Shown piece after piece: positions 6,278 through 13,946 of a stretch of 22,543 bases of DNA. The stretch lies in the NCBI GenBank assembly GCA_945928335.1, contig CAMENK010000002.1, positions 1-22,543 of the forward strand, read 5' to 3'. Source of the DNA: an uncultured Bacillota bacterium (lineage in GTDB: Bacteria; Bacillota_I; Bacilli_A; RF39; UBA660). The notes beneath the pieces were generated by a model that saw only the letters and a list, made by a program, of their open reading frames with translations, had not been told where the DNA came from and did not search any database. The position numbers and the translations under genes were made by a program. Each line of letters begins with the position of its first letter. The stretch's first letter is position 1.

Positions 6278-7360
6278 ATGAGAAGTGTATATATACATAT
6301 ACCATTTTGTTCAAGTATATGTAGTTATTGTGATTTTTGTAAATTTTTACATGATGATATATGGGCTGAAGAGTATTTATTACATTTAGAAAAGGAAATT
6401 AATAAGTATTATGATAACGATATAGTTAAGACTATATATATTGGAGGGGGAACTCCAAGTACTTTAAATATTAAAAATTTAAATAAACTTATGGAAATTG
6501 TTAAAATATTTAAGAGGGTAGATAATCTAGAATTTACTTTTGAAATGAATGTTAATGATATAACTGAAGAAAAACTTATTATATTAAAAAATAATGGTGT
6601 TAATAGAATAAGTGTTGGAGTAGAAAGTTTTAATAAAAATAATTTAGCTTTTTTGAATAGAAAACATAATAAAAAAGATATTTTTAATAATATAAATCTT
6701 TTAAAAAAATATTTTGATAATATAAATGTTGATTTGATATATGCACTTCCTATAGAAACTTTGAATGTATTGAAAAGTGATATAAAAGAAATTTTAAAAT
6801 TAAATGTTAATCATATTAGTACTTATAGTCTTATTATAGAGAATAATACTGTTCTTTCAGTAAAAAATATTAAACCTATTGATGAAGATAAGGATTCTAA
6901 GATGTTTAAATATATAGTTAAGAAACTTAAGAGTAAAGGTTATAAGCATTATGAAGTTAGTAATTTTGCTAAACCAGGATTTGAGAGTAAACATAATCTT
7001 AATTATTGGAATAATGATGAATACTATGGTTTTGGACTAGGAAGTCATGGTTTTATTAGTGAACTTAGATATGAAAATACTAGAAGTTTTAATAATTATT
7101 TAAAAGATAATTATAGAGTTAATGAATTAGTTATTTCTAAGAAAGAGGATATGGAGAATCAAGTTATATTAGGATTGAGAAAATTAGATGGAATAGATGT
7201 TAAAGAATTTTTTGATAAGTATAAAGAAAATATACAAGATATATTTAATATTAAACCTTTATTAAGAGAAGGATTATTAAAAATGAATGGTAATAATATA
7301 TATATACCTGAAGAGAAAATATATGTAATGAATTATATTTTAAATAGAATAATAAAATAA
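6278..7360 (+). CDS. hemW: HemW-like radical SAM protein (heme chaperone family)
   Basis: A 360-residue radical SAM enzyme. The 4Fe-4S motif is C-S-S-I-C-S-Y-C at Cys11, Cys15 and Cys18, inside YIHIPFC..CDF. The SAM-binding G-G-G-T-P-S is at 56-61. The segments NRISVGVESFN and HYEVSNFAKPGFESKHN, then LNYWNNDEYYGFGLGSHG, are typical of HemW. HemW was long annotated as oxygen-independent coproporphyrinogen oxidase but acts as a heme-binding chaperone. The N-terminal extension needed by HemN is absent, which favours HemW. No other heme gene is near, so its role in this organism is open. It is preceded by its own promoter with a short leader; no clear terminator follows. Confidence 0.93.
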   Translation: MRSVYIHIPFCSSICSYCDFCKFLHDDIWAEEYLLHLEKEINKYYDNDIVKTIYIGGGTPSTLNIKNLNKLMEIVKIFKRVDNLEFTFEMNVNDITEEKLIILKNNGVNRISVGVESFNKNNLAFLNRKHNKKDIFNNINLLKKYFDNINVDLIYALPIETLNVLKSDIKEILKLNVNHISTYSLIIENNTVLSVKNIKPIDEDKDSKMFKYIVKKLKSKGYKHYEVSNFAKPGFESKHNLNYWNNDEYYGFGLGSHGFISELRYENTRSFNNYLKDNYRVNELVISKKEDMENQVILGLRKLDGIDVKEFFDKYKENIQDIFNIKPLLREGLLKMNGNNIYIPEEKIYVMNYILNRIIK

Positions 7361-7410
7361 TTGTAGTTGATTTGTTATATGAAATTATTATGAATATTTT
7401 ATATAATAAG

Positions 7411-7439
7411 TTGACTTTTTAATTTAATAAAAGTAATAT
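7411..7439 (+). promoter_or_regulatory. Probable promoter of the ABC exporter operon
   Basis: TTGACT at 7411-7416 and TAATAT at 7434-7439 have a 17-base spacer, about 21 bases before the start codon at 7461. AAGGAG at 7448-7453 is the ribosome binding site. Confidence 0.55.
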
Positions 7440-7460
7440 TTAAACGTAAGGAGATAATTT

Positions 7461-9530
7461 ATGAAAGAGATATTTAAAACTATAGGTAGGTATAAATTTC
7501 AGATACTAGTAATATTAGTATTATTGTTTGTTCAGGCTAGTACTGAGTTAGAACTTCCTAGTTATACTTCAAAGATTGTAGATGTTGGAATTCAAAGTTC
7601 TGGAATAGAGTCTTATGTTCCTGAGATTATAAGTATTGAGAATCATGATAATATAATGTCTTTATTAGATGAAGAAGATAAAAAGCTATTTATAAGTAGC
7701 TATACTCTTAATGAGGATGATTATAATGAAAATGTATATGTTATAAATGAAGATAGTAAAAGAGATGAATTAGAGAATATTTTATTATATCCAATTTCTA
7801 TTTTAGCTAATAGAGATAAGTTTAATATGGATGAGTTAGATTCTAATACACTTGATAATTTAAAAGTAAAGTATGAAGGAAATGAATCACTCTTAGAACA
7901 AATTAATATAAATTATATTAAAAATAGTTATGAAAAACTTGGAATAGATGTAGAAGATATGCAGATGAATTATATTTATTCTACTGGTGGTAAGATGCTT
8001 TTAGTAGCTGTGATTTCTATGATTGCTACTATATTTAGTGTTTATATGACGAGTAAATTGTCAGCTAAAATAGGTAGAGATTTGAGAAATAAAGTTATGA
8101 AAAAAATTATGTCTTTTGAGACTGAAGAATTAAATAAATTTAGTACTAGTAGTTTAATTACTAGATGTACTAATGATATAGTACAAGTACAAATGTTAAT
8201 TATGTTTTTATTTAGAATAATTATTTTTGCGCCTATAATGGCAATTGGTGCGATTACTAAAGTAAGTGGTAGTTCGTTAGGCTGGGTAATTGTTTTATCA
8301 GTTATTGTAGTACTTAGTTTAATGTTAGTAGTATTTTTTGTAGTAGTTCCTAAATTTAAAAAGATGCAGGATTTACTAGATAAGATGAATTTGGTATTTA
8401 GAGAAATTCTTGAAGGTATACCTGTTATAAGGGCTTTTGCTAATGAAAAACATGAAGAAAAGAGATTTGAAAAAGCTAATGATGACTTAACTAAAAATGG
8501 ACTTTTTATAAATCGCGCAATGGCTATTTTATCACCAACACTAACTATGGTTATGAATAGTGTAAGTATTCTAATTGTTTGGGTGGGCGCTAATAAGATA
8601 GATATGGGTTCTTTACAAGTAGGTACAATGATTGCATTTATAAGTTATACTATGCAAATAATTATGTCTTTCTTAATGGTATCAATGGTTTTAATTATGC
8701 TTCCTCGTGCTTTAGTATCTGTTAAAAGAATTAGTGAAGTTTTAAATAGTGATGTTAAGATTAAAGATAAAGAAAAAACTTTAAATTTTGAAGAAGAAAA
8801 TGAAGTAGAATTTAGAGATGTTTATTTTAGATATCCTGATGCTACTGAAGATGTTCTTAGAAATATAAATTTCAAAGCTAAAAAAGGTACTACTACAGCA
8901 TTTATAGGAAGTACTGGAAGTGGTAAAAGTACTTTAATAAATTTAATTCCTAGATTTTATGATGTTACTAGTGGAGAAATATTAGTAAATGGTAGAAATA
9001 TAAAAGATGTTAAGATTAAAGATTTGAGACAAAAGATAGGGTATGTTCCACAAAAGGGGAATTTATTTAGTGGTACTATTTTATCTAATATTACTTTTGG
9101 AATAAAGAAAGAAGATAGAGAAAAAGCTACTGAAGCTGCTAGAATAAGTCAAGCATTGGAATTTATAAATGAAGATAGAGATGGATTAGATAGATCTATT
9201 AGTCAAGGTGGTACTAATGTAAGTGGTGGGCAAAGACAAAGATTATCTATCGCTAGGGCTATTTGTAAGGATCCTGATATTTATATATTTGATGATTCTT
9301 TTTCAGCGCTTGATTATAAAACTGATGCTAATTTAAGAAAAGAACTTTCTAAAATTACTAAAGATAAAATAGTTTTTGTAGTTGCACAGAGAATTAGTTC
9401 AGTAATGCATGCTGATAATATTATAGTTCTTGATAATGGTGAAGTTGTAGGTATGGGAACACATGAAGAATTACTTAAAACTTGTCCAATATATAAAGAA
9501 ATTAAAGTAAGTCAATTAGGAGGTGATTAG
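7461..9530 (+). CDS. ABC exporter half-transporter, degenerate-site subunit
   Basis: A 689-residue fused permease-ATPase (type IV ABC exporter half). The first membrane helix is at about 13-32. It is followed by an unusually long acidic extracellular segment (about 40-170), then helices near 174-196, 250-300 and 355-420. The C-terminal nucleotide-binding domain has Walker A G-S-T-G-S-G-K-S-T at 483-491, signature V-S-G-G-Q at 587-591, and Walker B ending Asp611 followed by Asp612 in place of the catalytic Glu. The switch position has Gln643 (AQRIS) in place of His. These two changes are the known mark of the non-hydrolytic site in heterodimeric exporters such as TM287/288 and BmrCD. The partner gene follows one base after the stop codon. 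The substrate is unknown; drugs, lipids or peptides are all possible. Confidence 0.93.
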   Translation: MKEIFKTIGRYKFQILVILVLLFVQASTELELPSYTSKIVDVGIQSSGIESYVPEIISIENHDNIMSLLDEEDKKLFISSYTLNEDDYNENVYVINEDSKRDELENILLYPISILANRDKFNMDELDSNTLDNLKVKYEGNESLLEQININYIKNSYEKLGIDVEDMQMNYIYSTGGKMLLVAVISMIATIFSVYMTSKLSAKIGRDLRNKVMKKIMSFETEELNKFSTSSLITRCTNDIVQVQMLIMFLFRIIIFAPIMAIGAITKVSGSSLGWVIVLSVIVVLSLMLVVFFVVVPKFKKMQDLLDKMNLVFREILEGIPVIRAFANEKHEEKRFEKANDDLTKNGLFINRAMAILSPTLTMVMNSVSILIVWVGANKIDMGSLQVGTMIAFISYTMQIIMSFLMVSMVLIMLPRALVSVKRISEVLNSDVKIKDKEKTLNFEEENEVEFRDVYFRYPDATEDVLRNINFKAKKGTTTAFIGSTGSGKSTLINLIPRFYDVTSGEILVNGRNIKDVKIKDLRQKIGYVPQKGNLFSGTILSNITFGIKKEDREKATEAARISQALEFINEDRDGLDRSISQGGTNVSGGQRQRLSIARAICKDPDIYIFDDSFSALDYKTDANLRKELSKITKDKIVFVVAQRISSVMHADNIIVLDNGEVVGMGTHEELLKTCPIYKEIKVSQLGGD
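9518..9527 (+). promoter_or_regulatory. Ribosome binding site that fixes the start of the second ABC gene
   Basis: AGGAGGTGAT matches the full 16S anti-SD and lies eight bases (from AGGAGG) before ATG 9532. The in-frame GTG at 9523 overlaps this site and so cannot be the start. Confidence 0.85.
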
Positions 9531-9531
9531 T

Positions 9532-11328
9532 ATGCCAAAGCCAAATAAGAATAATATGGAAAAGCCTAAGGATTTTAAAAAAACTTTTAATAAATTACTT
9601 AAGAGTTTAAAGCCTTATTATGTTCATATAATAGTTATTACTATTTTATCTATTTTGGGGACTGTTTTTACTATAGTTGGTCCTAAAATATTAGGAAATG
9701 CTACAACAGAACTATATAATGGTATTGTTAGTAAGATTCAAGGACTTGGTGGAATTAATTTTACTAAATTACATAAGATTCTTTTGACTATATTGATTTT
9801 GTACATAGTAAGTGCAGTATTTAATTATTTAGAAGGTATTATTATGGCTAATATTAGTCAGAAGTTTGCTAAGGATTTAAGAACTAAGGTTGATAAAAAA
9901 GTTAATAAATTGCCTCTTAAATATTTTGATAAGAAAACTCATGGAGAAGTATTATCTTTAGTAACTAATGATATAGATACTATAAGTCAAAATCTTAATA
10001 GAAGCGCTACTGAATTGATTACTTGTATAGTGATGGTTATAGGTATATTAGTTATGATGTTTTCAATAAACTTTAGTATGACAATTGTTACTTTAGTTAT
10101 CTTGCCTATATCTTTGGTTATTACTGCATTAATTGCAAATAAAAGTCAGCACCATTTTGTAAATCAACAAGAAAGATTAGCTAAAGTTAATGGTAAAGTA
10201 GAAGAAATGTTGGGTGGACAAAATATTATTAAATCTTTTAATGCTGAAGAAAAGATGATGAAGGATTTTGAAGAAGAAACAGATAGTTTATGTGAATCTG
10301 CTTGGAAAAGTAACTTTCTAAGTGGATTAATGCATCCTATTATGAAATTAGTTGGTAATTTAGGATATGTTGTAGTTGCTATAATGGGTGGTATTTATGT
10401 TATTAAGGGTAAAATTACTGTTGGTAATATACAATCATTTATAACTTATACTAAAAACTTTACAAATCCAATAGCAAATTTAGCTAGTATTATGACTGAA
10501 CTTCAAGGTATGATGGCCGCTACTGAAAGAGTATTTGAATTTTTAGAAGAAAAAGAAGAAGAATCTATTAAGAATAAAATTTCTTTAGGTGAAGTAGAAG
10601 GTAATGTAGTATTTAAGAATGTTAACTTTGGATATGAAGAAGATAAAATTATTATAAATGATTTTAGTTTAAGTGTGTCTAAAGGTAAAAAGATTGCAAT
10701 TGTTGGACCTACTGGAGCTGGTAAAACAACTTTAGTAAAACTTTTAATGAGATTTTATGATACTAATAGTGGTGATATATTTATAGATGGAGTAAATATT
10801 AAAAATGTTGATAGAGATGAATTAAGAAAATCTTTTGGTATGGTTTTACAAGATACTTGGTTATTTAGTGGTACTATAATGGAAAACTTAAGATATGGAA
10901 AATTGGATGCTACTGATAGAGAAGTTATAGAAGCTGCTAAACTTGCTCATGTACATCATTTTATTCAGACTTTACCTGATGGATATAATATGTTTTTAAA
11001 TGAAGATACGAATAATATTTCAGGTGGTCAAAAACAATTACTTACTATTGCTAGAGCAATACTTGCTAATCCAAAAATACTTATATTAGATGAAGCTACT
11101 AGTAGTGTTGATACTAGAACAGAAATACTTATACAAAAGGCTATGGATGAGTTGATGAAGAATAGAACTTCTTTCATAATTGCGCATAGACTTTCTACAA
11201 TAAAAAATGCTGATTTAATACTTGTATTAAATGATGGCGATATTGTTGAGCAAGGTACTCATGAAGAATTACTTAAAAAAGGTGGATTCTATAGTACTTT
11301 GTATAATAGTCAATTTGAAGAAGCTTAG
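9532..11328 (+). CDS. ABC exporter half-transporter, catalytic-site subunit
   Basis: A 598-residue permease-ATPase and partner of the preceding gene, separated from its TAG by one base. The N-terminus is Lys/Pro/Asn-rich (about 30 residues), then six membrane helices follow between about 35 and 310. Walker A is G-P-T-G-A-G-K-T-T at 392-400, signature I-S-G-G-Q at 496-500, Walker B ends Asp520-Glu521 with the catalytic Glu intact, and the switch His is His552 (AHRLST). With the first subunit, it would form a heterodimer with one canonical and one degenerate ATP site. The start ATG 9532 is chosen from the strong ribosome binding site. The stop codon lies inside the loop of the operon terminator. 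Confidence 0.94.
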   Translation: MPKPNKNNMEKPKDFKKTFNKLLKSLKPYYVHIIVITILSILGTVFTIVGPKILGNATTELYNGIVSKIQGLGGINFTKLHKILLTILILYIVSAVFNYLEGIIMANISQKFAKDLRTKVDKKVNKLPLKYFDKKTHGEVLSLVTNDIDTISQNLNRSATELITCIVMVIGILVMMFSINFSMTIVTLVILPISLVITALIANKSQHHFVNQQERLAKVNGKVEEMLGGQNIIKSFNAEEKMMKDFEEETDSLCESAWKSNFLSGLMHPIMKLVGNLGYVVVAIMGGIYVIKGKITVGNIQSFITYTKNFTNPIANLASIMTELQGMMAATERVFEFLEEKEEESIKNKISLGEVEGNVVFKNVNFGYEEDKIIINDFSLSVSKGKKIAIVGPTGAGKTTLVKLLMRFYDTNSGDIFIDGVNIKNVDRDELRKSFGMVLQDTWLFSGTIMENLRYGKLDATDREVIEAAKLAHVHHFIQTLPDGYNMFLNEDTNNISGGQKQLLTIARAILANPKILILDEATSSVDTRTEILIQKAMDELMKNRTSFIIAHRLSTIKNADLILVLNDGDIVEQGTHEELLKKGGFYSTLYNSQFEEA

Positions 11329-11341
11329 TGCTTCTTTTTTT
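11318..11341 (+). terminator. Terminator of the ABC exporter operon, stop codon in loop
   Basis: AAGAAGC (11318-11324) pairs perfectly with GCTTCTT (11330-11336), followed by a T-run to 11341. The loop TTAGT contains the TAG stop (11326-11328). Confidence 0.85.
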
Positions 11342-11354
11342 GGTGAAAATGTTT

Positions 11355-11381
11355 AAACTGGGTTGAAATTCCCAGTTTTTT
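11355..11381 (+). terminator. Second, tandem intrinsic terminator before rplK
   Basis: AAACTGGG (11355-11362) and CCCAGTTT (11371-11378) form an 8-bp stem with an 8-base loop and T-tail. It follows the previous terminator by 13 bases and insulates the ribosomal-protein operon. Confidence 0.8.
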
Positions 11382-11391
11382 GTGATATTAT

Positions 11392-11419
11392 TTGAAACGA
11401 GTTATATATTTATTATGTA
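11392..11419 (+). promoter_or_regulatory. Possible promoter of rplK-rplA
   Basis: TTGAAA at 11392-11397 and TATGTA at 11414-11419 are 16 bases apart; TATTAT at 11411-11416 is an alternative -10 without a good -35. A start near 11426 would place the leader hairpin at the very 5' end of the transcript. The -10 is far from consensus, so the exact hexamers are unsure. Confidence 0.4.
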
Positions 11420-11420
11420 A

Positions 11421-11470
11421 CGAAATAAGTGGGAGAGAATTTGGATTACTTGTTAAACCACTCGCGAAAT
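11421..11470 (+). promoter_or_regulatory. Candidate ribosomal protein L1 autoregulatory leader
   Basis: AGTGG (11428-11432) pairs with CCACT (11458-11462), enclosing a purine-rich G-G-A-G-A-G side. The GTGGGAG element resembles the L1-binding helix of 23S rRNA (G-G-U-G-G-G-A-G), and the element lies directly upstream of rplK-rplA. L1 binding to such a mimic and repressing its own operon is established in other bacteria. The match here is by eye, so the assignment is inference. Confidence 0.5.
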
Positions 11471-11488
11471 TTACTAAATAAAATTTAT

Positions 11489-11494
11489 AGGAGG
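11489..11494 (+). promoter_or_regulatory. Ribosome binding site that fixes the rplK start
   Basis: AGGAGG, eight bases before GTG 11503. It overlaps the in-frame GTG at 11494, ruling that out as the start. Confidence 0.8.
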
Positions 11495-11502
11495 TGTTTT
11501 TC

Positions 11503-12105
11503 GTGGCAAAGAAAGTTACTAAAGTCGTTAAGATTCAAATTCCTGCAGGTAAAGCTACACCAGCTCCACCAGTAGGTACTATCTTCGGACCTTTAGGAAT
11601 TAATTTACAGGAATTTTGTACTAAATATAATGATGCAACTAGAGATAAAATGGGTGATATAATTCCATGTGAAGTTACTGTATATGAAGATAGAAGTTTT
11701 GATTTTGTACTTAAGACTCCACCAACTCCGTCTTTATTATTAAAGGCTGCTAAGTTACAAAAAGGTGGCGTTAAAGGTGCTAATGAAATAGTTGCTACAA
11801 TAACTAAAGATCAATTAAAAGAAATAGCTGAAATTAAATTACCAGATGAAAATACTAAGGATATTGATGCAGTTATGAGAACTATTGCTGGAACAGCAAG
11901 AAATATGGGTATTGCTGTTAAAGGTTTAAATGATAAGGAACTAGAAGAACAAGCTGAAGAAGCTAGAGAAGCTGAAGCTGAAATGGCTAAGTTAGATGAA
12001 GAACTTGCTGAGATGGAAGCTAATGCTAAAGCTATGGCTGAAGAAGCAGTTCCTGAAGTTGAATCAACTGAACAAAAACAAGAAACAGAATCAACTGAAG
12101 AATAA
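11503..12105 (+). CDS. rplK: 50S ribosomal protein L11 with acidic C-terminal extension
   Basis: L11 binds 23S rRNA at the GTPase-associated centre. Residues 1-140 give the whole usual protein: M-A-K-K-V-T-K-V-V-K, the proline-rich A-G-K-A-T-P-A-P-P-V-G linker, GPLGIN, KTPPTP, and the C-terminal rRNA-binding domain ending IAGTARNMGI. The family is normally about 141 residues. Here a further 60 residues follow (about 141-200), made almost entirely of Glu, Ala, Lys, Met and Thr. They look like a charged helix or coiled coil (about 143-182) and a disordered acidic end. GTG 11503 is the start, since the protein then begins as in other L11s. It heads rplK-rplA. The usual upstream secE-nusG pair is absent; an ABC exporter lies there. 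Confidence 0.96.
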   Translation: MAKKVTKVVKIQIPAGKATPAPPVGTIFGPLGINLQEFCTKYNDATRDKMGDIIPCEVTVYEDRSFDFVLKTPPTPSLLLKAAKLQKGGVKGANEIVATITKDQLKEIAEIKLPDENTKDIDAVMRTIAGTARNMGIAVKGLNDKELEEQAEEAREAEAEMAKLDEELAEMEANAKAMAEEAVPEVESTEQKQETESTEE

Positions 12106-12122
12106 TTATTAAGTCGAGTAAA

Positions 12123-12131
12123 TGATATAAT
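12123..12131 (+). promoter_or_regulatory. Possible extended -10 promoter before rplA
   Basis: TGA-TATAAT at 12123-12131 is a perfect extended -10 in the 54-base rplK-rplA spacer, but there is no good -35 at the right distance. It could add L1-independent transcription of rplA. Confidence 0.3.
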
Positions 12132-12159
12132 CCAAATACCACATAAAGGAGGGAAAAAT

Positions 12160-12849
12160 ATGAAACGTCACGGACGTGCTTATGTGGAAGCTTCTAAAAA
12201 TGTAGATAAGAATAAAGCTTATACACCAGAAGAAGCGGTTAAACTAGTAAAATCTCTTTCAAAAAGAAAATTTGATGAAACTGTTGAAGTAGCATTAAAT
12301 TTAAATATTGATACTACTAAAAGCGATCAACAAGTAAGAAGCAGTTTTACTTTACCTCATGGAACTGGTAAAACTAAAAGAATTTTAGTTGTTACTAAGA
12401 CTAAAGCTGATGAGGCTAAGAAAGCTGGAGCTGATTATGTTGGTGCCGAAGAAATAGTTGAAAAGATTGCTAAAGAGAACTGGTTTGATTACGATGTAAT
12501 AGTTGCAACACCTGAAATGATGGTTCAATTAGGTAAATTAGGTAAAGTATTAGGACCTAAAGGTTTAATGCCAAACCCTAAGACTGGAACTGTTACAACT
12601 AACGTAGAAGCTGCTATCGAAAACATTAAAAAAGGTATGATTGAATACCGTGCAGATTCTAACGGAAACGTTCATGCTATTGTTGGTAAAGTTAGTTTTG
12701 ATGAAGATAAGTTAGTTGAAAACTTAGTTTCATTCGTAAATGATGTTATCAAAAATAAGCCAAGTGGAGTTAAGGGAACTTTTGTTAAGAATATTACAAT
12801 TTCTTCTACAATGGGTCCTGGAGTTAAATTAGATCTTACAAGTTTCTAA
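12160..12849 (+). CDS. rplA: 50S ribosomal protein L1
   Basis: L1 forms the mobile stalk at the ribosomal E site and in many bacteria represses its own operon. The 229-residue length is normal. Family landmarks are the N-terminal MKRHGRAY with K-A-Y-T-P-E-E-A, the rRNA-binding V-E-V-A-L-N-L-N-I-D-T segment, VATPEMM, the L-G-P-K-G-L-M-P-N-P-K-T-G-T-V-T signature, Y-R-A-D-S-N-G-N-V-H-A, and the SSTMGPGV end. AAAGGAGGG precedes ATG 12160. It is second in the operon after a 54-base spacer. It stops just before the rplJ promoter without a clear hairpin of its own. Confidence 0.98.
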   Translation: MKRHGRAYVEASKNVDKNKAYTPEEAVKLVKSLSKRKFDETVEVALNLNIDTTKSDQQVRSSFTLPHGTGKTKRILVVTKTKADEAKKAGADYVGAEEIVEKIAKENWFDYDVIVATPEMMVQLGKLGKVLGPKGLMPNPKTGTVTTNVEAAIENIKKGMIEYRADSNGNVHAIVGKVSFDEDKLVENLVSFVNDVIKNKPSGVKGTFVKNITISSTMGPGVKLDLTSF

Positions 12850-12856
12850 TAAACTA

Positions 12857-12885
12857 TTTACAAATTAAACAAAATGTTGTAGAAT
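12857..12885 (+). promoter_or_regulatory. Promoter of rplJ-rplL
   Basis: TTTACA at 12857-12862 and TAGAAT at 12880-12885 have a 17-base spacer. It lies directly before the L10 leader. Confidence 0.7.
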
Positions 12886-12892
12886 ACATTTT

Positions 12893-12990
12893 GTAGTTGG
12901 CCGTAGACAGTAGGTGTAAAATAAATCCTACCGAGGGAACAATCTTTTAGTTTTCCTCGTACGGAAAACTTTTTTAAATATTAAAGGAGG
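12893..12990 (+). promoter_or_regulatory. Ribosomal protein L10 leader (L10-L12 autoregulation)
   Basis: The conserved elements are plain to see: GTAGACAGTAGGTG (12903-12916), AATCCTACCGAGG (12924-12936), and a late CCTCGT (12955-12960). The first two pair as AGTAGG with CCTACC-side bases, making the kink-turn-containing hairpin that binds the L10(L12)4 complex. CGAGG-GAA can pair with TTCCTCG (12953-12959), an antiterminator that overlaps the 5' arm of the terminator at 12949-12975. L10 binding would therefore favour termination. Confidence 0.9.
12949..12975 (+). terminator. Attenuator terminator in the L10 leader
   Basis: AGTTTTCC (12949-12956) and GGAAAACT (12963-12970) are perfectly complementary around TCGTAC, followed by a T-run. 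It is exclusive with the CGAGG/CCTCG pairing of the leader, as expected of a regulated terminator before rplJ. Confidence 0.85.
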
Positions 12991-13000
12991 AAAATAGACT

Positions 13001-13504
13001 ATGGCAAGTGAAAAGAGTCTAGGACTTAAGAAAGCTCAAGTTCAAGAAATTAGTGATAAATTAGATAATTCTAAAACTTTATTATTAGTTGATTATCAAG
13101 GTATGACTGTTAAAGAACTTAGTGATTTAAGACAAAGTCTTAAGGATAGTGGTAGTGATTTAAAAGTATATAAGAATACTTTAGCTAGCATTGCACTTAA
13201 AGATAAAAATATTAAGTTAGACGATTACATGACTGGTCCTAATGCATTTATTTTTAGTAAAGATATTATTGAACCAATTAAATTAGTTAGTGAAGTTGCT
13301 AAGAAAAATGAAAACTTATCAATTAAAGCTGGTTATATAAATGGTGAATTTGCTAGTGTTGAAACTATAAATGAATATGCTACAATACCTAGTTATGAAG
13401 GACTTCTTACAATGTTTGCTGGTGGCTTAATTGAACATGTAAGAAACTTATCAATCGCATTAAACTTATATGCCGAAAAAATGGAAAATGGAGGGAATGA
13501 ATAA
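13001..13504 (+). CDS. rplJ: 50S ribosomal protein L10
   Basis: L10 anchors the L7/L12 stalk to 23S rRNA, and with L12 is the repressor that reads its own leader. It has 167 residues, as usual. Landmarks are LLVDYQGMTVKELSDLRQSL, the K-V-Y-K-N-T-L segment, the T-G-P-N-A-F-I-F strand, and a C-terminal helix with M-F-A-G-G-L and VRNLSIALNLYAEKM that binds L12 dimers. AAAGGAGG at 12983-12990 precedes ATG 13001. Its stop TAA shares one base with the rplL ATG, so the pair is translationally coupled. Confidence 0.97.
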   Translation: MASEKSLGLKKAQVQEISDKLDNSKTLLLVDYQGMTVKELSDLRQSLKDSGSDLKVYKNTLASIALKDKNIKLDDYMTGPNAFIFSKDIIEPIKLVSEVAKKNENLSIKAGYINGEFASVETINEYATIPSYEGLLTMFAGGLIEHVRNLSIALNLYAEKMENGGNE

Positions 13505-13872
13505 TGGCAAAAATAGAAAATAAAGATATTATTGAAGCTATCAAAGAAAAAACTATTCTTGAAGTTAAAGAATTAGTTGATATGATGAAAGAAGAATTTG
13601 GAGTAGATCCAAGTGCTGTAGCTGTAGCTGCTGCTCCAGCTCAACAAGTTGAAGATGAAGGAGACGTTACTAAGACAGTTGTTTTAACTGCTGCTGGTGC
13701 ACAAAAATTACAAGTAATTAAAGTAATTAGAGAAATCACTGGTTTAGGTTTAAAAGAAGCTAAAGATGTTGCTGATAATGGTGGTAACATTAAAGAAAAC
13801 GTTTCTATGGATGAAGCTAATGAAATTAAAGCTAAATTAGAAGAAGCTGGCGCTACTGTAGAATTAAAGTAG
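13504..13872 (+). CDS. rplL: 50S ribosomal protein L7/L12
   Basis: The stalk protein, present in several copies per ribosome, that recruits translation GTPases. It has 122 residues, typical of the family. The N-terminal dimerisation helices (about 1-32) include ILEVKELVDMMKEEFGV. An Ala/Val/Pro-rich hinge (about 37-50) is followed by the C-terminal domain with VIKVIREITGLGLKEAKD, the helix that contacts EF-G and EF-Tu. The G-G-N-I-K-E-N-V part deviates mildly from the common form. ATG 13504 overlaps the rplJ stop by one base, with GGAGGG upstream. A strong terminator follows. Confidence 0.98.
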   Translation: MAKIENKDIIEAIKEKTILEVKELVDMMKEEFGVDPSAVAVAAAPAQQVEDEGDVTKTVVLTAAGAQKLQVIKVIREITGLGLKEAKDVADNGGNIKENVSMDEANEIKAKLEEAGATVELK

Positions 13873-13883
13873 TTATAATTATT

Positions 13884-13919
13884 AAGAACTATAGGAAAAT
13901 TTCTTATAGTTCTTTTTTT
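13884..13919 (+). terminator. Terminator of rplJ-rplL
   Basis: AAGAACTATA (13884-13893) pairs perfectly with TATAGTTCTT (13905-13914). The pairing can extend inward over GGAAA/TTTCT, and it is followed by a T-run to 13919. Confidence 0.92.
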
Positions 13920-13946
13920 GACAATATTCATTACGAATTTTATGTA
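13918..13946 (+). promoter_or_regulatory. Possible promoter in the rplL-rsmC spacer
   Basis: TTGACA (13918-13923) is a perfect -35. At 17 bases is TATGTA (13941-13946), a weak -10 that is also what stands upstream of rplK. The -10 lies at the centre of the inverted repeat at 13929-13968. Confidence 0.4.

Noticed and set aside
12893..12990. T-box riboswitch upstream of rplJ
   Set aside because: No T-box sequence or specifier loop is present, and the conserved L10 leader elements explain the region.
13641..13931. Minus-strand 96-codon frame
   Set aside because: Shadow of rplL; it runs through the rplL terminator and has no protein signature.
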